Of a stretch of 59,991 nucleotides of DNA, positions 1-11,300 are shown piece after piece; the first letter of the stretch is position 1, and the number at the start of each line of letters is the position of its first letter. Where the stretch lies: NCBI RefSeq assembly GCF_030269445.1, contig NZ_BSTJ01000024.1, positions 1 to 59,991 on the forward strand. The letters run 5' to 3'. The stretch comes from Actinoallomurus iriomotensis. GTDB lineage: Bacteria; Actinomycetota; Actinomycetes; Streptosporangiales; Streptosporangiaceae. The notes under the pieces were generated by a model. That model saw only the letters and a list, made by a program, of their open reading frames with translations, was not told the origin of the DNA and did not search any database. Made by a program: the position numbers and the translations under genes.

Positions 1-1
1 A

Positions 2-127
2 GAGACCGAACGACGCCAAGCCTTCCCCGAGTGGCTGCACACCTACAATCACCACCGCGCACACACCGCGCTAGGAGGCCGACCACCCGCCAGCCGCATC
101 CCCAACCTCACGGGACAGAACACCTAG
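2..127 (+). pseudogene. C-terminal end of an IS481/IS3-type transposase (cut by window edge)
   Basis: The frame starting at base 2 is open and reads 41 residues to a TAG at 125-127. It contains FPEWLHTYNHHRAHTALGG followed by PPASRIPNLTGQNT, the typical end of the rve/DDE integrase core of IS481-type transposases: the YNxxRxHxALGGxPP signature after the catalytic Glu. The rest lies outside the window, so I cannot tell whether the element is intact. Its stop codon overlaps the stop of the convergent beta-helix/AAA+ gene by two bases (CTAG), so no terminal inverted repeat separates the two genes. That suggests an old insertion or deletion junction. Confidence 0.75.
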
Positions 128-2289
128 GGCTCGAGGTCGGCGGGCAGCAGGGCGAGCAGTTCGTCGCGCGTCGGCTCGGCCACGGCCGAGAGCCGCCGCG
201 CCTGCCGCTGGATCATCTCCTCGAGCACGACGCGGGCCGTACGGCCGTTGCCGAAGTGCCGGTCGCGCGGGATGGCCGCGAAGTGGCCGAGCAGCGCGAA
301 CTCGGTCTCCTCGGCCAGCTCGTAGTGCAGCTTCCCGGCCTGTTCGCCGACGATCGTGACGAGTTCCTCGGAGGAGTAGTCCTCGAAGGTGATGGTCCGG
401 GTGAACCGCGACGCCATACCGGGGTTGACGGACAGGAACCGGTCCATCTCGTCCGGATAGCCGGCGACGATGACGATCACCTCGTCGCGGTGGTCCTCCA
501 TCAGCTTGACGAGCGTCCCGATCGCCTCTCGGCCGAAGTCGTCGGAGCCAGAGGAGAGCATGTACGCCTCGTCGATGAACAGCACACCACCGCGCGCCTT
601 GTCGAACGCCGCCTGCGTCTTGGGCGCCGTGTGCCCGACGTACTCCCCGACCAGATCGACCCGGCTGACCTCGACGAGATGCCCCTTGGCGAGCACACCG
701 AGAGCGGCGAGGATCTTCCCGTACATGCGCGCCACGGTCGTCTTGCCGGTGCCGGGACTGCCGGCGAAGACCAGGTGCCGGCTGAGCGGAGGAGGCGGCA
801 GCCCGGCCCGCTCCCGCTGCTTCGCGACGAGCGTCAGCTTCACCAGATCGCCGACCTCCTGCTTGGCCCGTGCCAGCCCGACGAGGCCGTCCAGCGCGGC
901 GAGCAACTCGTCAAGATCGTCCACGGCGGGCGAGACGGTGCCATCCGCCGTCTTGCCGCCGCCGCGTCCGGAGTGCGGTTCCGTGTCGGCCGCCGGCCGA
1001 TCGACGCGTGTCAGGGCGCCTTCGGCGGTGCCCAGAACGAGCGTGTAGCGGCCCTCGCCGTGCGTACCGCCGGCGATCCCGACCGGAACGGCCTCCGTCT
1101 CGTTGATCAGGCAGTCCTCCAGTGAGCCCGCGGCGCCCTCCTCGGTACGGATGCCCTCGCCCGGCACGTGCGAGACCGTGCACCGGCTGAGGTGCGGCGC
1201 GCCGCCCCGTCCGATGCGGATCCCCGCCCGGCCCGGGCCCGTACGGGAGACGACGCACTCGTCGAACGATCCCCCGCCGCCCTCCACCGTGATCCCGTAC
1301 TCGGCCACGTCGGAGACGATCACCCGCCGTACCACCGGATCGCCGCCCTCGACCGCCATTCCACTGCCGCCGCAGGCCCGTACGAGACAGTCCTCGAACG
1401 TCCCGCGCGCACCGGCGATCTGGATTCCGGACGTCTGACCGCGTTCGACGGTGACCGAGCGGATGACCGGATCCGCGCCGCGCGTGACGTACACACCGTG
1501 CCCGCGCACGTCGTCCACCTGGCAGTTCTCGATCAGCCCGGTCGCGTCCTCATCGATCCAGACGCCGTGGCTGTCGCACCCGGAGATCCGCAGGCCGCGC
1601 ATGACCGGGTCGGCGCCGCCGTCGACCGCCACGGCGGGCTGGCCGGCTCCGGAGACGACACAGTCGTCGAAACTGCCGCGCCCTCCGCCGGTGACATAGA
1701 TTCCGTTGCCGTCGGGCCCCGTAACGGCGCAGCCGGTGACGACCGGGTCGGCGGCCGCGGTCACCAGGACCCCGCCGCGCCCGGCCGTGACGCGGCATCG
1801 CTCGACGCGGCCCCGCGCGCCGTCGCGGACGCTGATCCCGAATCCGGCCGAGGTCACGTCACAGTCCCGCAGCGTCGGGCTGCCACCGGTCATGGCGACT
1901 CCGCCCGCGTGCTCGGCGGTGATCTCACAGGACTCGATCGTGCCCGCGTCGATCCGCACCGCCGGCTCACCGGCGTCGCCACCGCGCACGGACAGCCCGC
2001 GGACGGTGGCCGACGCCGCCGAGACCGACAGTGTGACTCCATAGTGCGACTGGACGAGCACCGGACCGGCGGCCTCGCTCGCCGCCTCGATCGTGACGTT
2101 CTTGGTCACGGTGAGGTTCTCGACATAGGTGCCGGGCATCACCACGACCCGGTCGTCGTCCGCCGCCGCCTCCAGGGCCGCACCGATCGAGGCGAAGCCG
2201 CCCCACTTGCCGCGCTCGACCCGCAGGGTGCGGAGGCCGGGTGCCGGTTCGGCGAACTGCGCGGCGGTCATGGCCGCAGGTCCTTCCAT
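124..2289 (-). CDS. Right-handed beta-helix protein fused to an EccA-like AAA+ ATPase
   Basis: 721 residues. Residues about 30-400 are parallel beta-helix repeats of the pectate-lyase/NosD type, with recurrent coils of the form G-I-x-V-x-G-G-x-x-x-x-x-D-C. Residues about 450-715 are a CbxX/CfxQ-type AAA+ domain with Walker A GSPGTGKT near residue 508, Walker B GVLFIDEAY near 563, and a sensor-2 region containing NGRTAR. This AAA+ family includes EccA of mycobacterial ESX systems, which has TPR repeats where this protein has a beta-helix. It is last in a minus-strand operon, 12 bp after the giant effector-like gene, so a role in handling or releasing that substrate is a fair inference. ATG at 2289 follows GAGGA; an alternative ATG at 2271 follows AAGGACC and gives 715 residues. 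Confidence 0.85.
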   Translation of the reverse strand: MEGPAAMTAAQFAEPAPGLRTLRVERGKWGGFASIGAALEAAADDDRVVVMPGTYVENLTVTKNVTIEAASEAAGPVLVQSHYGVTLSVSAASATVRGLSVRGGDAGEPAVRIDAGTIESCEITAEHAGGVAMTGGSPTLRDCDVTSAGFGISVRDGARGRVERCRVTAGRGGVLVTAAADPVVTGCAVTGPDGNGIYVTGGGRGSFDDCVVSGAGQPAVAVDGGADPVMRGLRISGCDSHGVWIDEDATGLIENCQVDDVRGHGVYVTRGADPVIRSVTVERGQTSGIQIAGARGTFEDCLVRACGGSGMAVEGGDPVVRRVIVSDVAEYGITVEGGGGSFDECVVSRTGPGRAGIRIGRGGAPHLSRCTVSHVPGEGIRTEEGAAGSLEDCLINETEAVPVGIAGGTHGEGRYTLVLGTAEGALTRVDRPAADTEPHSGRGGGKTADGTVSPAVDDLDELLAALDGLVGLARAKQEVGDLVKLTLVAKQRERAGLPPPPLSRHLVFAGSPGTGKTTVARMYGKILAALGVLAKGHLVEVSRVDLVGEYVGHTAPKTQAAFDKARGGVLFIDEAYMLSSGSDDFGREAIGTLVKLMEDHRDEVIVIVAGYPDEMDRFLSVNPGMASRFTRTITFEDYSSEELVTIVGEQAGKLHYELAEETEFALLGHFAAIPRDRHFGNGRTARVVLEEMIQRQARRLSAVAEPTRDELLALLPADLEP

Positions 2290-2301
2290 CGTGCGCCGTC
2301 C

Positions 2302-5300
2302 TCACTTGGTGCCGGGCTCGGGTTCGTCGGGGCTCAGGTGTGGTTCGTCAGCGGTTCGCGTGATCGGCATCAGGCGCAGCTTCCGCGGTCCGGGAGGGTT
2401 CTGGGGCCGCGCGTCGTGCCGCGACGGGAGGCCCTGAGGTGGCCGTTCGCGCAACGGACGCGACCACGAACCCGACGGCTCCGGCTGGAGGACGACGCGC
2501 CGCGGGAGTGCGTCCGGCCGTACGCGCGGGCGACCGTCCGTGTCCCCTGGAAGCGACGGCCGTGGCCGGGGCGGCACTCGGAACGCCGCCTGGGGCCGGG
2601 CCTCACCGGCGGCACCGCCCGGGGTGTGCGCGCCGGGTACCGGCTTGGCGGGGACGTCCGGGACCGGCAGGCGGCCAAGCCACTTTCGCAGCTCACGGAT
2701 TGCCGGCGCGTGCCGCTGGAGGACCTCACGGGGGATGGCGCCGCTGCCGTCCGCGAGCCGCTGGACCCGGCCGACCAGCGTCTCGATCCTCGCCTGCTCC
2801 TCCGGCCCGATCGCGCCCGCTTCGACCGCGGCCCGGACACGCTTGCCCGCATCGGTGACGAGGGCGCGCATCTCGCCTCGGAGCACGTCCGCGACCTTGG
2901 GCGGAGTCTCCCCCGCGGGAGGAGGCACGGGCGACGGGTTCTTCAAGGATTCCAGTAGGCGGCCGATCCGGGTCTCCTCGGCCGCCTTCGCCTCCGCGGT
3001 GGCGAGGGCGGCCCGTTCGGTGGCGGCGAGACGCTCGTGGATGACGTTCTTGACTCCCGGCGTCTTCAGCAGGAGCCGCCGGCCGTAGTGCTCGATCCAG
3101 GGCTTGAGATCAAAGGTGCGGACCCGGTTCCACGGCACGGTCCCCGGGCTCGGTCCCCAGCCGAGGAAGCCGTGCAGGTCGGGGTGGATCCGGACTCCGC
3201 CGATCACGTCGGGGACGCTGGCGAACAGGCCGGTCAGCGCCTCGGCCCCCACGGTCCAGTCCGGCTGGAGGAAGTGACCGGTGTGCGGGTCGAAGAAGAG
3301 GGAGAACTCTCCGGTGACCTGGACGAGACCGACGCCACCGAACTGGAACAACGCCGGGCGCTCGTTCGGCGGGATCCCCGGAACGGTGGCCGCCACCTGC
3401 ACCGTGGGGAACGTCGCGAGTTGCACGCCCCACTTGGTGTAGAACTGCTCGGTCTGGAAGACGTCGCCGGCGGGACGCAGCTCTGAGGCGGGGGTCTCGT
3501 ACACCCAGAAATCGCGTGGTCCCGGGCCGTACCTCGTGACGATCGTCTCCCGGCCGACCTGGTCGTAGAGGTGGAAGTCGCGGCGCAGCCCCGGAATGTA
3601 CTGCAGGTCGAGGTTGGGCCCCACCGGCACCGACACCTTGAGGGTGATCGGGCCGAGCTCGATCGGCACGTCCACCGGTTTGAGCATGTGCCAGAACGGC
3701 AGGATGCCGTCGCCGAGTCCGCCGTCGATCCGCAGCATGCTCAGGCCGCCCTCGGTGACGCGGCCGCTGTCGATGATCAGCGACTGGTGCCGGTAGACCT
3801 CCACCGTCAGCTCCACGCCGTTCGGGGTCGCGACGGTGTGGCGGCTGTGCAGGATCTTGGAGTCGACCGGCAGGATCCCCCCGATCGGGTCGGGCCACGG
3901 CTGCCTTCCCGTGAGCCAGTCCTTGATGATCTCCCGATGGGTGAGATGGACCTTGCGGATCACGGGCACGTCGAGATCCGTCGTGGTGACGCCCTGCCAA
4001 CTCCGCGGGTCGCCGAGCGTCGCCGCCACATGGCCGCCGAGCAGGCCCTTCCGGCCACCGCCCATGACCTGGGCCATGTGGCGGAACAGCTCCCGGCCGT
4101 CGGCGGCGTCGAGCCGCTGCGCCTCGCCGCGGGTCTGGATGTAGGTCTCATCCTGGCGCCGTTGCCAGTCGAGATTCACGCGTTCGTTCGCGACCGGCCG
4201 GTACGCCTCGCCGACATGCCTGGAGGCCACGTCGATGACGTCGCCGTTCCACAGAGAATGCAGGGCCGGCGCCTCGTCGATCGCCGCCTGGACGAACGCG
4301 ACGTCCGGTCGTGCGGCCATCTCGTCGGCGATCACCTTCTCGGCGAGCGGCTCCACCGGATCCAGTAGCTTCTTGATCTGTACGGTCAGGTCCGCCTTCT
4401 TCGCCCGGAGCCGGGCGGCCTTGACCGGATCCGTCGTCTCCAGCTTGGCGGCCTGCCGTTCGAGGTGACCGAGTCTCCACAGCTTGGGCGACGCCTTCCG
4501 TGAGTCGGCCAGGGCGGCTCGTACGGTCCGGCTGCGCGGGTCGACGGGAAGCGGCCGGGTCGGCTCGGGCGAGTGCTCCACCGGACCGTGGACGCCGGCC
4601 TGGCTCAGGATGGTCTCCGGCTCGCCCGCTCGGCGCACCTGGTCGAGAAGTCCGGCCAGGGCATCGTCGTCCCCGGCGGCCGCCTTCCGCAGGGCGTCGG
4701 GGTCGAGTGCCACGTGACCCTCGTCGTGAAGTTTCCACAGCTTGGTGACGAGCCGGTGCAGTGCCCTGCCCCGCTCCTGCTCCGACGCCGCCGGCCCGGC
4801 GTCGATCCCGGCCAGCCGCCCGAGCGCGTACTCCACGGACCGGGTCGCCCCGGGCACGGATCGCAGCGAGCCGAGCGCTCGTTCGAGCTCGGCCAGCCTG
4901 CTCTCCAGCTCGGTCACCCGGGCGGTGTCGCCCGCGTGGCGGGCGGCGTCGGCCTGGGCACGGACCTCGTCGATGTGGGAACGCAGGTCGGTCATGGCGC
5001 GCCTGCTCTCGATCCACCGCAGCTGGTCCCTGGCCCGGCCGAGATCGTCGAGGATGACCCCGGCCGCCGTCCCGTCCCCCCGGGACGTCGCCTCCGCCAA
5101 GGCGGCCTCCAGCCCACCGACCCGCGTGCGCGACACCGCCTCCTCGACCGGCAGGAGCTCCGGATGTGCCTGGAGGTACCGCCGACCGGCGCGGTCGAGG
5201 CGGTCACGCTCGCTCAGCGCGGCCTCCAGCCGGGCGACCACCTCCTGGTGTCGCGCCTGAGCGGCGTCACCGGCCGGACTCTCCGTGTCCAGCCGATGGA

Positions 5301-8300
5301 GTTCGGAGCGCAGCTCGTGGACGGTGCGCTCCACCTCGGGCAGCCGGGAGAGCAGGTCCGTACGGAGCGCCTCGGAACCGCCCTCGGCGAGGCCCGCCAG
5401 CCCGTGCCGGCTCAGATACTCGTGGACCTTCACGGCGTCGATCACGGACTGCCGTACGTCCTCGGCCATTCGCCGCTGCGCCTCGGGCAGTGCCGCCGGA
5501 TCGGCGAAGTCCTTGAACAGGTCGTCAACGGCTGAGGTCATCTCCGCCGACAGCGTCACCACCCGCCGGGCGCGGTCCACCAGCCGCTCCAGCCGGGCGA
5601 CCTCCTCGATGTCGCCCAACGCGGTGCGGCTCAGCCGGTCGAGGGATTCCTGCCGGAATCGGAGCACGTCATCTCGGCCGATGGGGCCGCGGACGGGCAT
5701 GCGCAGTGCCGTCGCCCGGAACTCCGCCAGCTTGGCGCCGGCCGCGTCGAGATGTCCCTGGTAGGTCCGCGTGAGCCGCCGTACGAGCTCCATCGACTCA
5801 TGGATCCGCGTGAGCGGTGATTTCGCCAGCTCGGCGAGCCGGGCCGTGACGGTCTCGAGGTGTTGTCTCCGCGTCGCGATGCTCGCCTCGACGTTCTCCG
5901 CCTGGGCGGGGAGGTGCGTCTCCGGCGCCGGCTCGGTGGACGCCGGTCGATGTTGTTCGGGGAGCGGCCGCGCCTCCGGGACCTCGACGTCCACGCGCTT
6001 CGCCACCTGCGTGGCGATCGCGTCCGGCTCCGTCCCCACGGTGGCCTTCGTGTCCCGTTCGGCCTGGTGGGTCGCGAGAACGATGCGTCCGCTCCTCGCC
6101 TCGACGAACACGATCGACTTCGTCGTCACGGTGCCCTTTCCCTCCCCGTCGGCGTGGGGAAGGGTCGCGTGCACCTCGACCATGACGCTGCCATTCCGCA
6201 TCCGCTCGATGGTCGCGACATGACCGGCCCGCATCGCCTCCGCGACGGAGCGCATATAACCGCCGGCCGGAAAGTTGCGCTCATTCGGTGAGGGCACCAG
6301 GCCGGGCGCGTGTTTGTGCGGGTGGTAGGCGGCTGCCGCGGGATTGCCGAAGTTGATGTCGTCGGCGATGCCGATCAGTTTCGCGTGGATCTCCTGGGCG
6401 AACCGCTGCCGCACCATCGGATCGTCGAAGTCCACGGCGGCCAGCTCCTGCAGGAATGCCTCCGAGACGAAGTTGTTCGGCTTCGCCGAGGCCTGCGCGA
6501 ACTCGAGTCGGAAACGTTCGCCGATGATGTCGTCGAACTTCCGCCCATAGGCCACGAGCGCGGCCGAGTCGTTTCGCTGCAGAGGAGCCAGGGGCCGACC
6601 GCTGTCGTCGACGTGACCGAACCAGTCGGGATGCAGGGTGAACTCGGTGAACAGCGCACCGTAGTACTCGTAGAGATTGCCGAACTTCGTCTGGTCCAAC
6701 GGCAGGGCGGTACGCCGCGCGTATCGCAGCGCGAACGCGCTCGCCTTCCGGACGAGCCGGGTGTTGGCCGCCCTGAGATCCTCGTACGCCCGCAGCTTCG
6801 CCGGATACTCCGCCATCTCCTTCGCGTAACGCGGAAGCTTGTACTTCTCGTGGATCTCCAATGCCTGGCGGTACTTCTCCCACTGCTTCGGTGCCTGATC
6901 CTCGGGAACGCCGGGCGGCGCGGGCTCCTTCGGCGCCACCGGTTCTCTGGGCGGCTTCGGCACCGTGACGAAGGGATTCCTGAGAACGGCATCGACGATG
7001 CGCTTGATGCCGGCCGGATTGTCAGGACCGAAGATCTCGTGAAGCGTGATGTCGGAGAATCCCGCCCCGCCCTCCTTGCCCAGCAGCTTGAGCACCTTGT
7101 CGAGTCCCGCGACGTCCGCCACCTTGTCGCGGAAGCGCGGCGACGGAAGCAGCTTGACCTCATCGGCTTCCAGGCCGGCCGACTCCCGGTGCGACAGGTC
7201 ATCGGCGAGCGGAGACGCGGTGCCACCCCTGAGATGCTGTTCCAGCAGCTGCAGGCGTTCGCCGAGGGCCTCGCGCAGCTGAGGAGTGGGGGTCTCGGCG
7301 AGATCCGCGGCGATGTCCTTGACGTCGCCGATCAGGCTGGCGCGCGCGGCGTCCGGGGGGAGCCGCGAAGAGTCGCGGGCGAGCGCGTCGACGAGGCCGT
7401 CCAGCCGAACGACCAGGTCCTCATCAGGCGTGGTCAGCAGGTCCCGGAGAGCCGCGATGCGCGGTCCGACGTCGATCGATGTCCCGGCAGGTGGCAGCCC
7501 GAGCACCGCCCGTACGGCGTCCGGCACCTCGTACTCGTACGGGTGGAGCCCCTGCTCGATGAGGATCGCCGACTTCTGCCCCGGCGACATGCCGAGAAAC
7601 CGAAGATCGCCCATGGACGGGCCGGTCGCCGGCAGCCAGTGGGGATGGACGTGCATCCAGATGCGTTTGATCGCCAGCGATCCGTCGTCGAGCAGAGCGT
7701 ACTTACCGGCCTCGACGATGTGGAAGCTTCCGTCCTCGAACTCGACGACATTGTGCTCGAGATGGGTGTCCAGGTTCAGGTGCCACAGCGCCTTCCACAA
7801 GCGCTCGAAGGCCGGCGAGTCGGGGTGGAGGACCGCCGACGGATCGACGTCGGGAACGACCACGAGCTTTCCTGGAGCGGCCCATGGAAGCTCCGGATAC
7901 ACGTCTCCCGGCGGAAGGTTGTTCGGGCCGAAGTCCTGCCCCTTGGGCAGCGGCTCGACCGGACCGTACGGGTTGAGCGGCCGGGTGGCATTCGGACTGA
8001 GCGGCTTCAGGCCGTTGTTCTTGGAGAACACCTCGGCCTGCGGATAGTCCGGAACGTTGTTCCCGCCCGGCTCGGCCTGGGTGAGCACCCGGGGCTTCGG
8101 TAGGGGCACCTTGGCGGCCGTCTGTTCCGGCGATGTGGCGATCTTCGGTACGACCTGTTCCGGCTTGCCGGAGGTGACCCCGACCTCGCCCACCTTCATC
8201 GTCTCCGGCTGGACCCGCGCGGACTCCGCGCCGACCACGTCGACCGGTCTGCCCGACACCTGCTCGAGGAGCCGCTGGATCGGACCGAACACCTCCGAAC

Positions 8301-11300
8301 GTTCGGTCTCGCTCAGCGACTCCAGCGGCCCGTACGTGCGGGTGCCGTCGGGCAGTGTCCTGTCGACCATCGGCTCGTGCAGCACGAGCCGCGCCTCGCC
8401 GTCCCCGCCCAGGACGTACCGCGTGGTCCAGCTGATCTCATACGCCGCGTTCTCCGGCGTGACGTCCGGCGGGACGTGCACCGTGACCCTCTTGTCTCCG
8501 CCGGGCAGGAGGGCCGCGCCGTGGATGGCGCGCATGTCCTCGACGCGGACGCCGTACGCGCCGCCTTCGCCCGGCGCGTGCGCGACCTTGGGCGGGTTCA
8601 GCACGACGTCGAGTTCGCCGTTGTGGACGGTGAGCGACCCGGGGAGCCGTTCGGCGATTCCCCGGAGCGTCTCCTCCGCCTGCGCGACGACGACCTCTCG
8701 CGGAATCCGGCCGCGCAACGCCTCGGCGTTCTCTCCCGGCGCCAGGCGTAGCGTCACCTCACCCGTCCTGATGTCGACGTCGCCCGTGACGTCGACGAAC
8801 GCGGTCGTGCCCTCGTGCTCGATCGGGAAGGAGAACCGCTGGATCTCCCCGCCGGTCTGGTACACGGCCGCGACGTACTCGGCGACCTCGCCCCGGCCGA
8901 ACTCCGGTACCGAGGACGGCTGCCGGACGGGGGCGGGCAGGACGGGCGGTCTCCCGGACTCGACCGGTGGGAAGAGTTCCGCGCCCGTCGGCGCGACGAC
9001 CGGCGCCGTATGGACGGGAAGGTCCGGTATGTGTGCGAGCAGAATGTTCTCTCCCCGAACGCCGGGCCCGTCGCCGTGGATCACTTCGACCCGGCGACCG
9101 AGCGCGTCCGCGAGGTCGGTCACCAGCGACCGCATCCGGTTCACGGCCTCGTGCTCGGGCATCGCGTCACCCTCGACTTCGAGGTCGGTCAGCCGGATGG
9201 TCTCCCGCCGTCCGGGCTCGCGGACGACCCGCGGCGTGAATGAGACCCGCGTCCCCTCGCCTAGGTCCACCGTCGTCCGTACCGGCTCGCCGCGCGCGAC
9301 GGAGATCGACTCGAGAACCTGGTGGAACGCGTGCGCCCCCTCACTGGGATGGAACCCGAACGCACGGCTTCCGGCCTCCCCGCCGGGGACCTCGACACGG
9401 AAGCCGGTCCCGGTGGCGTCGGCGATCTTCCGAAGGGAGTCCTCGATCCCCGGGGCGAGCCGCGTCCGGTCGAGCGCCGCGGCCGGTCCGTCCGGATCGA
9501 GGGTGAGCGTTGTGGCCCTGGTCGCCGGGTCCCGGGTGACGGTGACCGTGATGGGGTCCTTCGTCCCTGGCACCGGCATCCGGAACGTCTCCCGGCCACC
9601 CGGGGCGACGCTCGTGAAGGCATCGACCGCGCCTCGCATCCAGTCCGGGTGGACCGACCCCAGCACGCTGTTCAGCGACTGCGCCGTGGCGAGGTCCGGT
9701 GTGACGCCAGGCGTCTCATCGCTCGCGCCGTGCTGCCGCTGCTCGGGCGCGTCCGGGAGGGACGGCGCGGTGTGCTCGGTGGGCTGGAGTTCTGAGACGG
9801 GCGTCGCGTGGGCCTGCTCGCGCGTGGTGGGGACGACCGGCGTGACCTGGCCCTTATGGAGGGTGAACAGGGGGTTCTCGCGCTGCTCCCACATCGTCCC
9901 CGTCTCTCGGCGGGTGGGGAGCCGGTACTCCGATGTGGGCGCTCCGCGGCCGGTGCGGTCGACCGGGGTGTCGGCCGCCGAGTAGGTCGCGTCCTTGGTC
10001 TCGACGGTGGTCCGGTGGCCCGGGTCGTCGGTCATCGTGAGGAGACCGTCACCGTTCTGGCGAAGCGTGCCGACGCGATCGAGGTGACCGTCCGGGCCGA
10101 GGGCGTAGAGGTCGACGGCGCGGTCGCCACCGGGACGCATGACGGACGTGACGATCCCCTGGTCGTTCACGGTGACCACGGATCCCTCGGGCAGTCGCAA
10201 CACCGAGGGGTCGAGGGTCCCGCTCTTGCCGTCGTACTGGATGATCTTTCCGGTCTCGGGGTCGACGGTGATCGAATGGTCGAGCCGGTGCTGGGTCTGG
10301 TAGATCCCGTGCTCGTCCCGGATCTCGGCCGTGCCGTTGGCGTAGTAGGTGGCCTGCCGCTCGAAGTGCTGCTGACCGGCGCCGTCGACCCCGTAGCTGG
10401 TGAGGGTCTTCGTCGGCATCTGAACGTCGGTGAGCTTGCCGGTCTTGGGATCCACCAGCCGCACGGTCTGCGTGCCGTTCGTGAGATGGTCGACGTGCGT
10501 GCCGGCCAGGGTGACCTTCTCGAACCCGCCGTCCTTGTACGTGACGTCGATGGCCCCGTCGTTCCAATGACCGGTGCCGACCTCGCGTCCGGTCCGGGGG
10601 TCCAGGACGCTCAGTGTGCCGTTGTGCTCGGTGAACTGCCAGGTCTTCGTGTATCCACCCGGGTGGTCCTGCCGGACGGTGAACCCGTCGGGCGGCGGAG
10701 TGTGCGGCGGGTGGAAGCCGGAGAAGACACCGATGGCGACGTTCTGCGCCGACTGCTCCCAGTTCCAGCCTTTCTGCCAGCCCATCGCGATGTGGAAGCC
10801 CTGGAGCGCGGCATCCGTGCCGAGGCCGGTGCCGATCGCCAGCGAGGCGTTGATGGCCCGCTGCCCCGCGCCGGACTGCCAGAACTCGCTGTCCTTGGTC
10901 AACGCGTTGATCTTCGGCGTCGCCCAGTGGGTGAAACCCTCCGACGCGGCGCCCACGGCGGCCGACTCGATGACCTCGACGACGTTGATGTTCGCCTGGA
11001 ACGGCGGGGGCTCCTCGCCCATCATCGAGCTGTAGATCTGGTTGAAGGCGTTCTGGTTGAAGATCTGGAACCCGATGTCGATGCCGGCGCCGACGATGGC
11101 GCCCTTGAGCAACTGGAGCGCCAGATTCTTGGCCGTCATCTCCGCGAGGTTCTTCAGAGCGGCGGTGATTGACGTCTTGACGAACTGGACGGCCACTTCC
11201 TTCGCGGCCTGGACGCTGACCTCCTCGACCCCCTTCATGAAGATCATCTCGCCGATCTTCCCGAACAGCCCGGCGATCGGAACGAGGACCGTCACGACGG

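Noticed and set aside
1168-2958. 596-codon plus-strand open frame
   Set aside because: Antisense to the beta-helix/AAA+ and giant genes; Arg/Asp/His-rich with no domain. A GC-rich shadow frame.
6310-8103. 597-codon plus-strand open frame
   Set aside because: Antisense to the JAMM region of the giant gene, whose frame has recognisable motifs; this one has none.
8057-9985. 642-codon plus-strand frame rich in Ser, Thr and Arg
   Set aside because: Shadow of the giant gene; composition typical of antisense frames in high-GC DNA.
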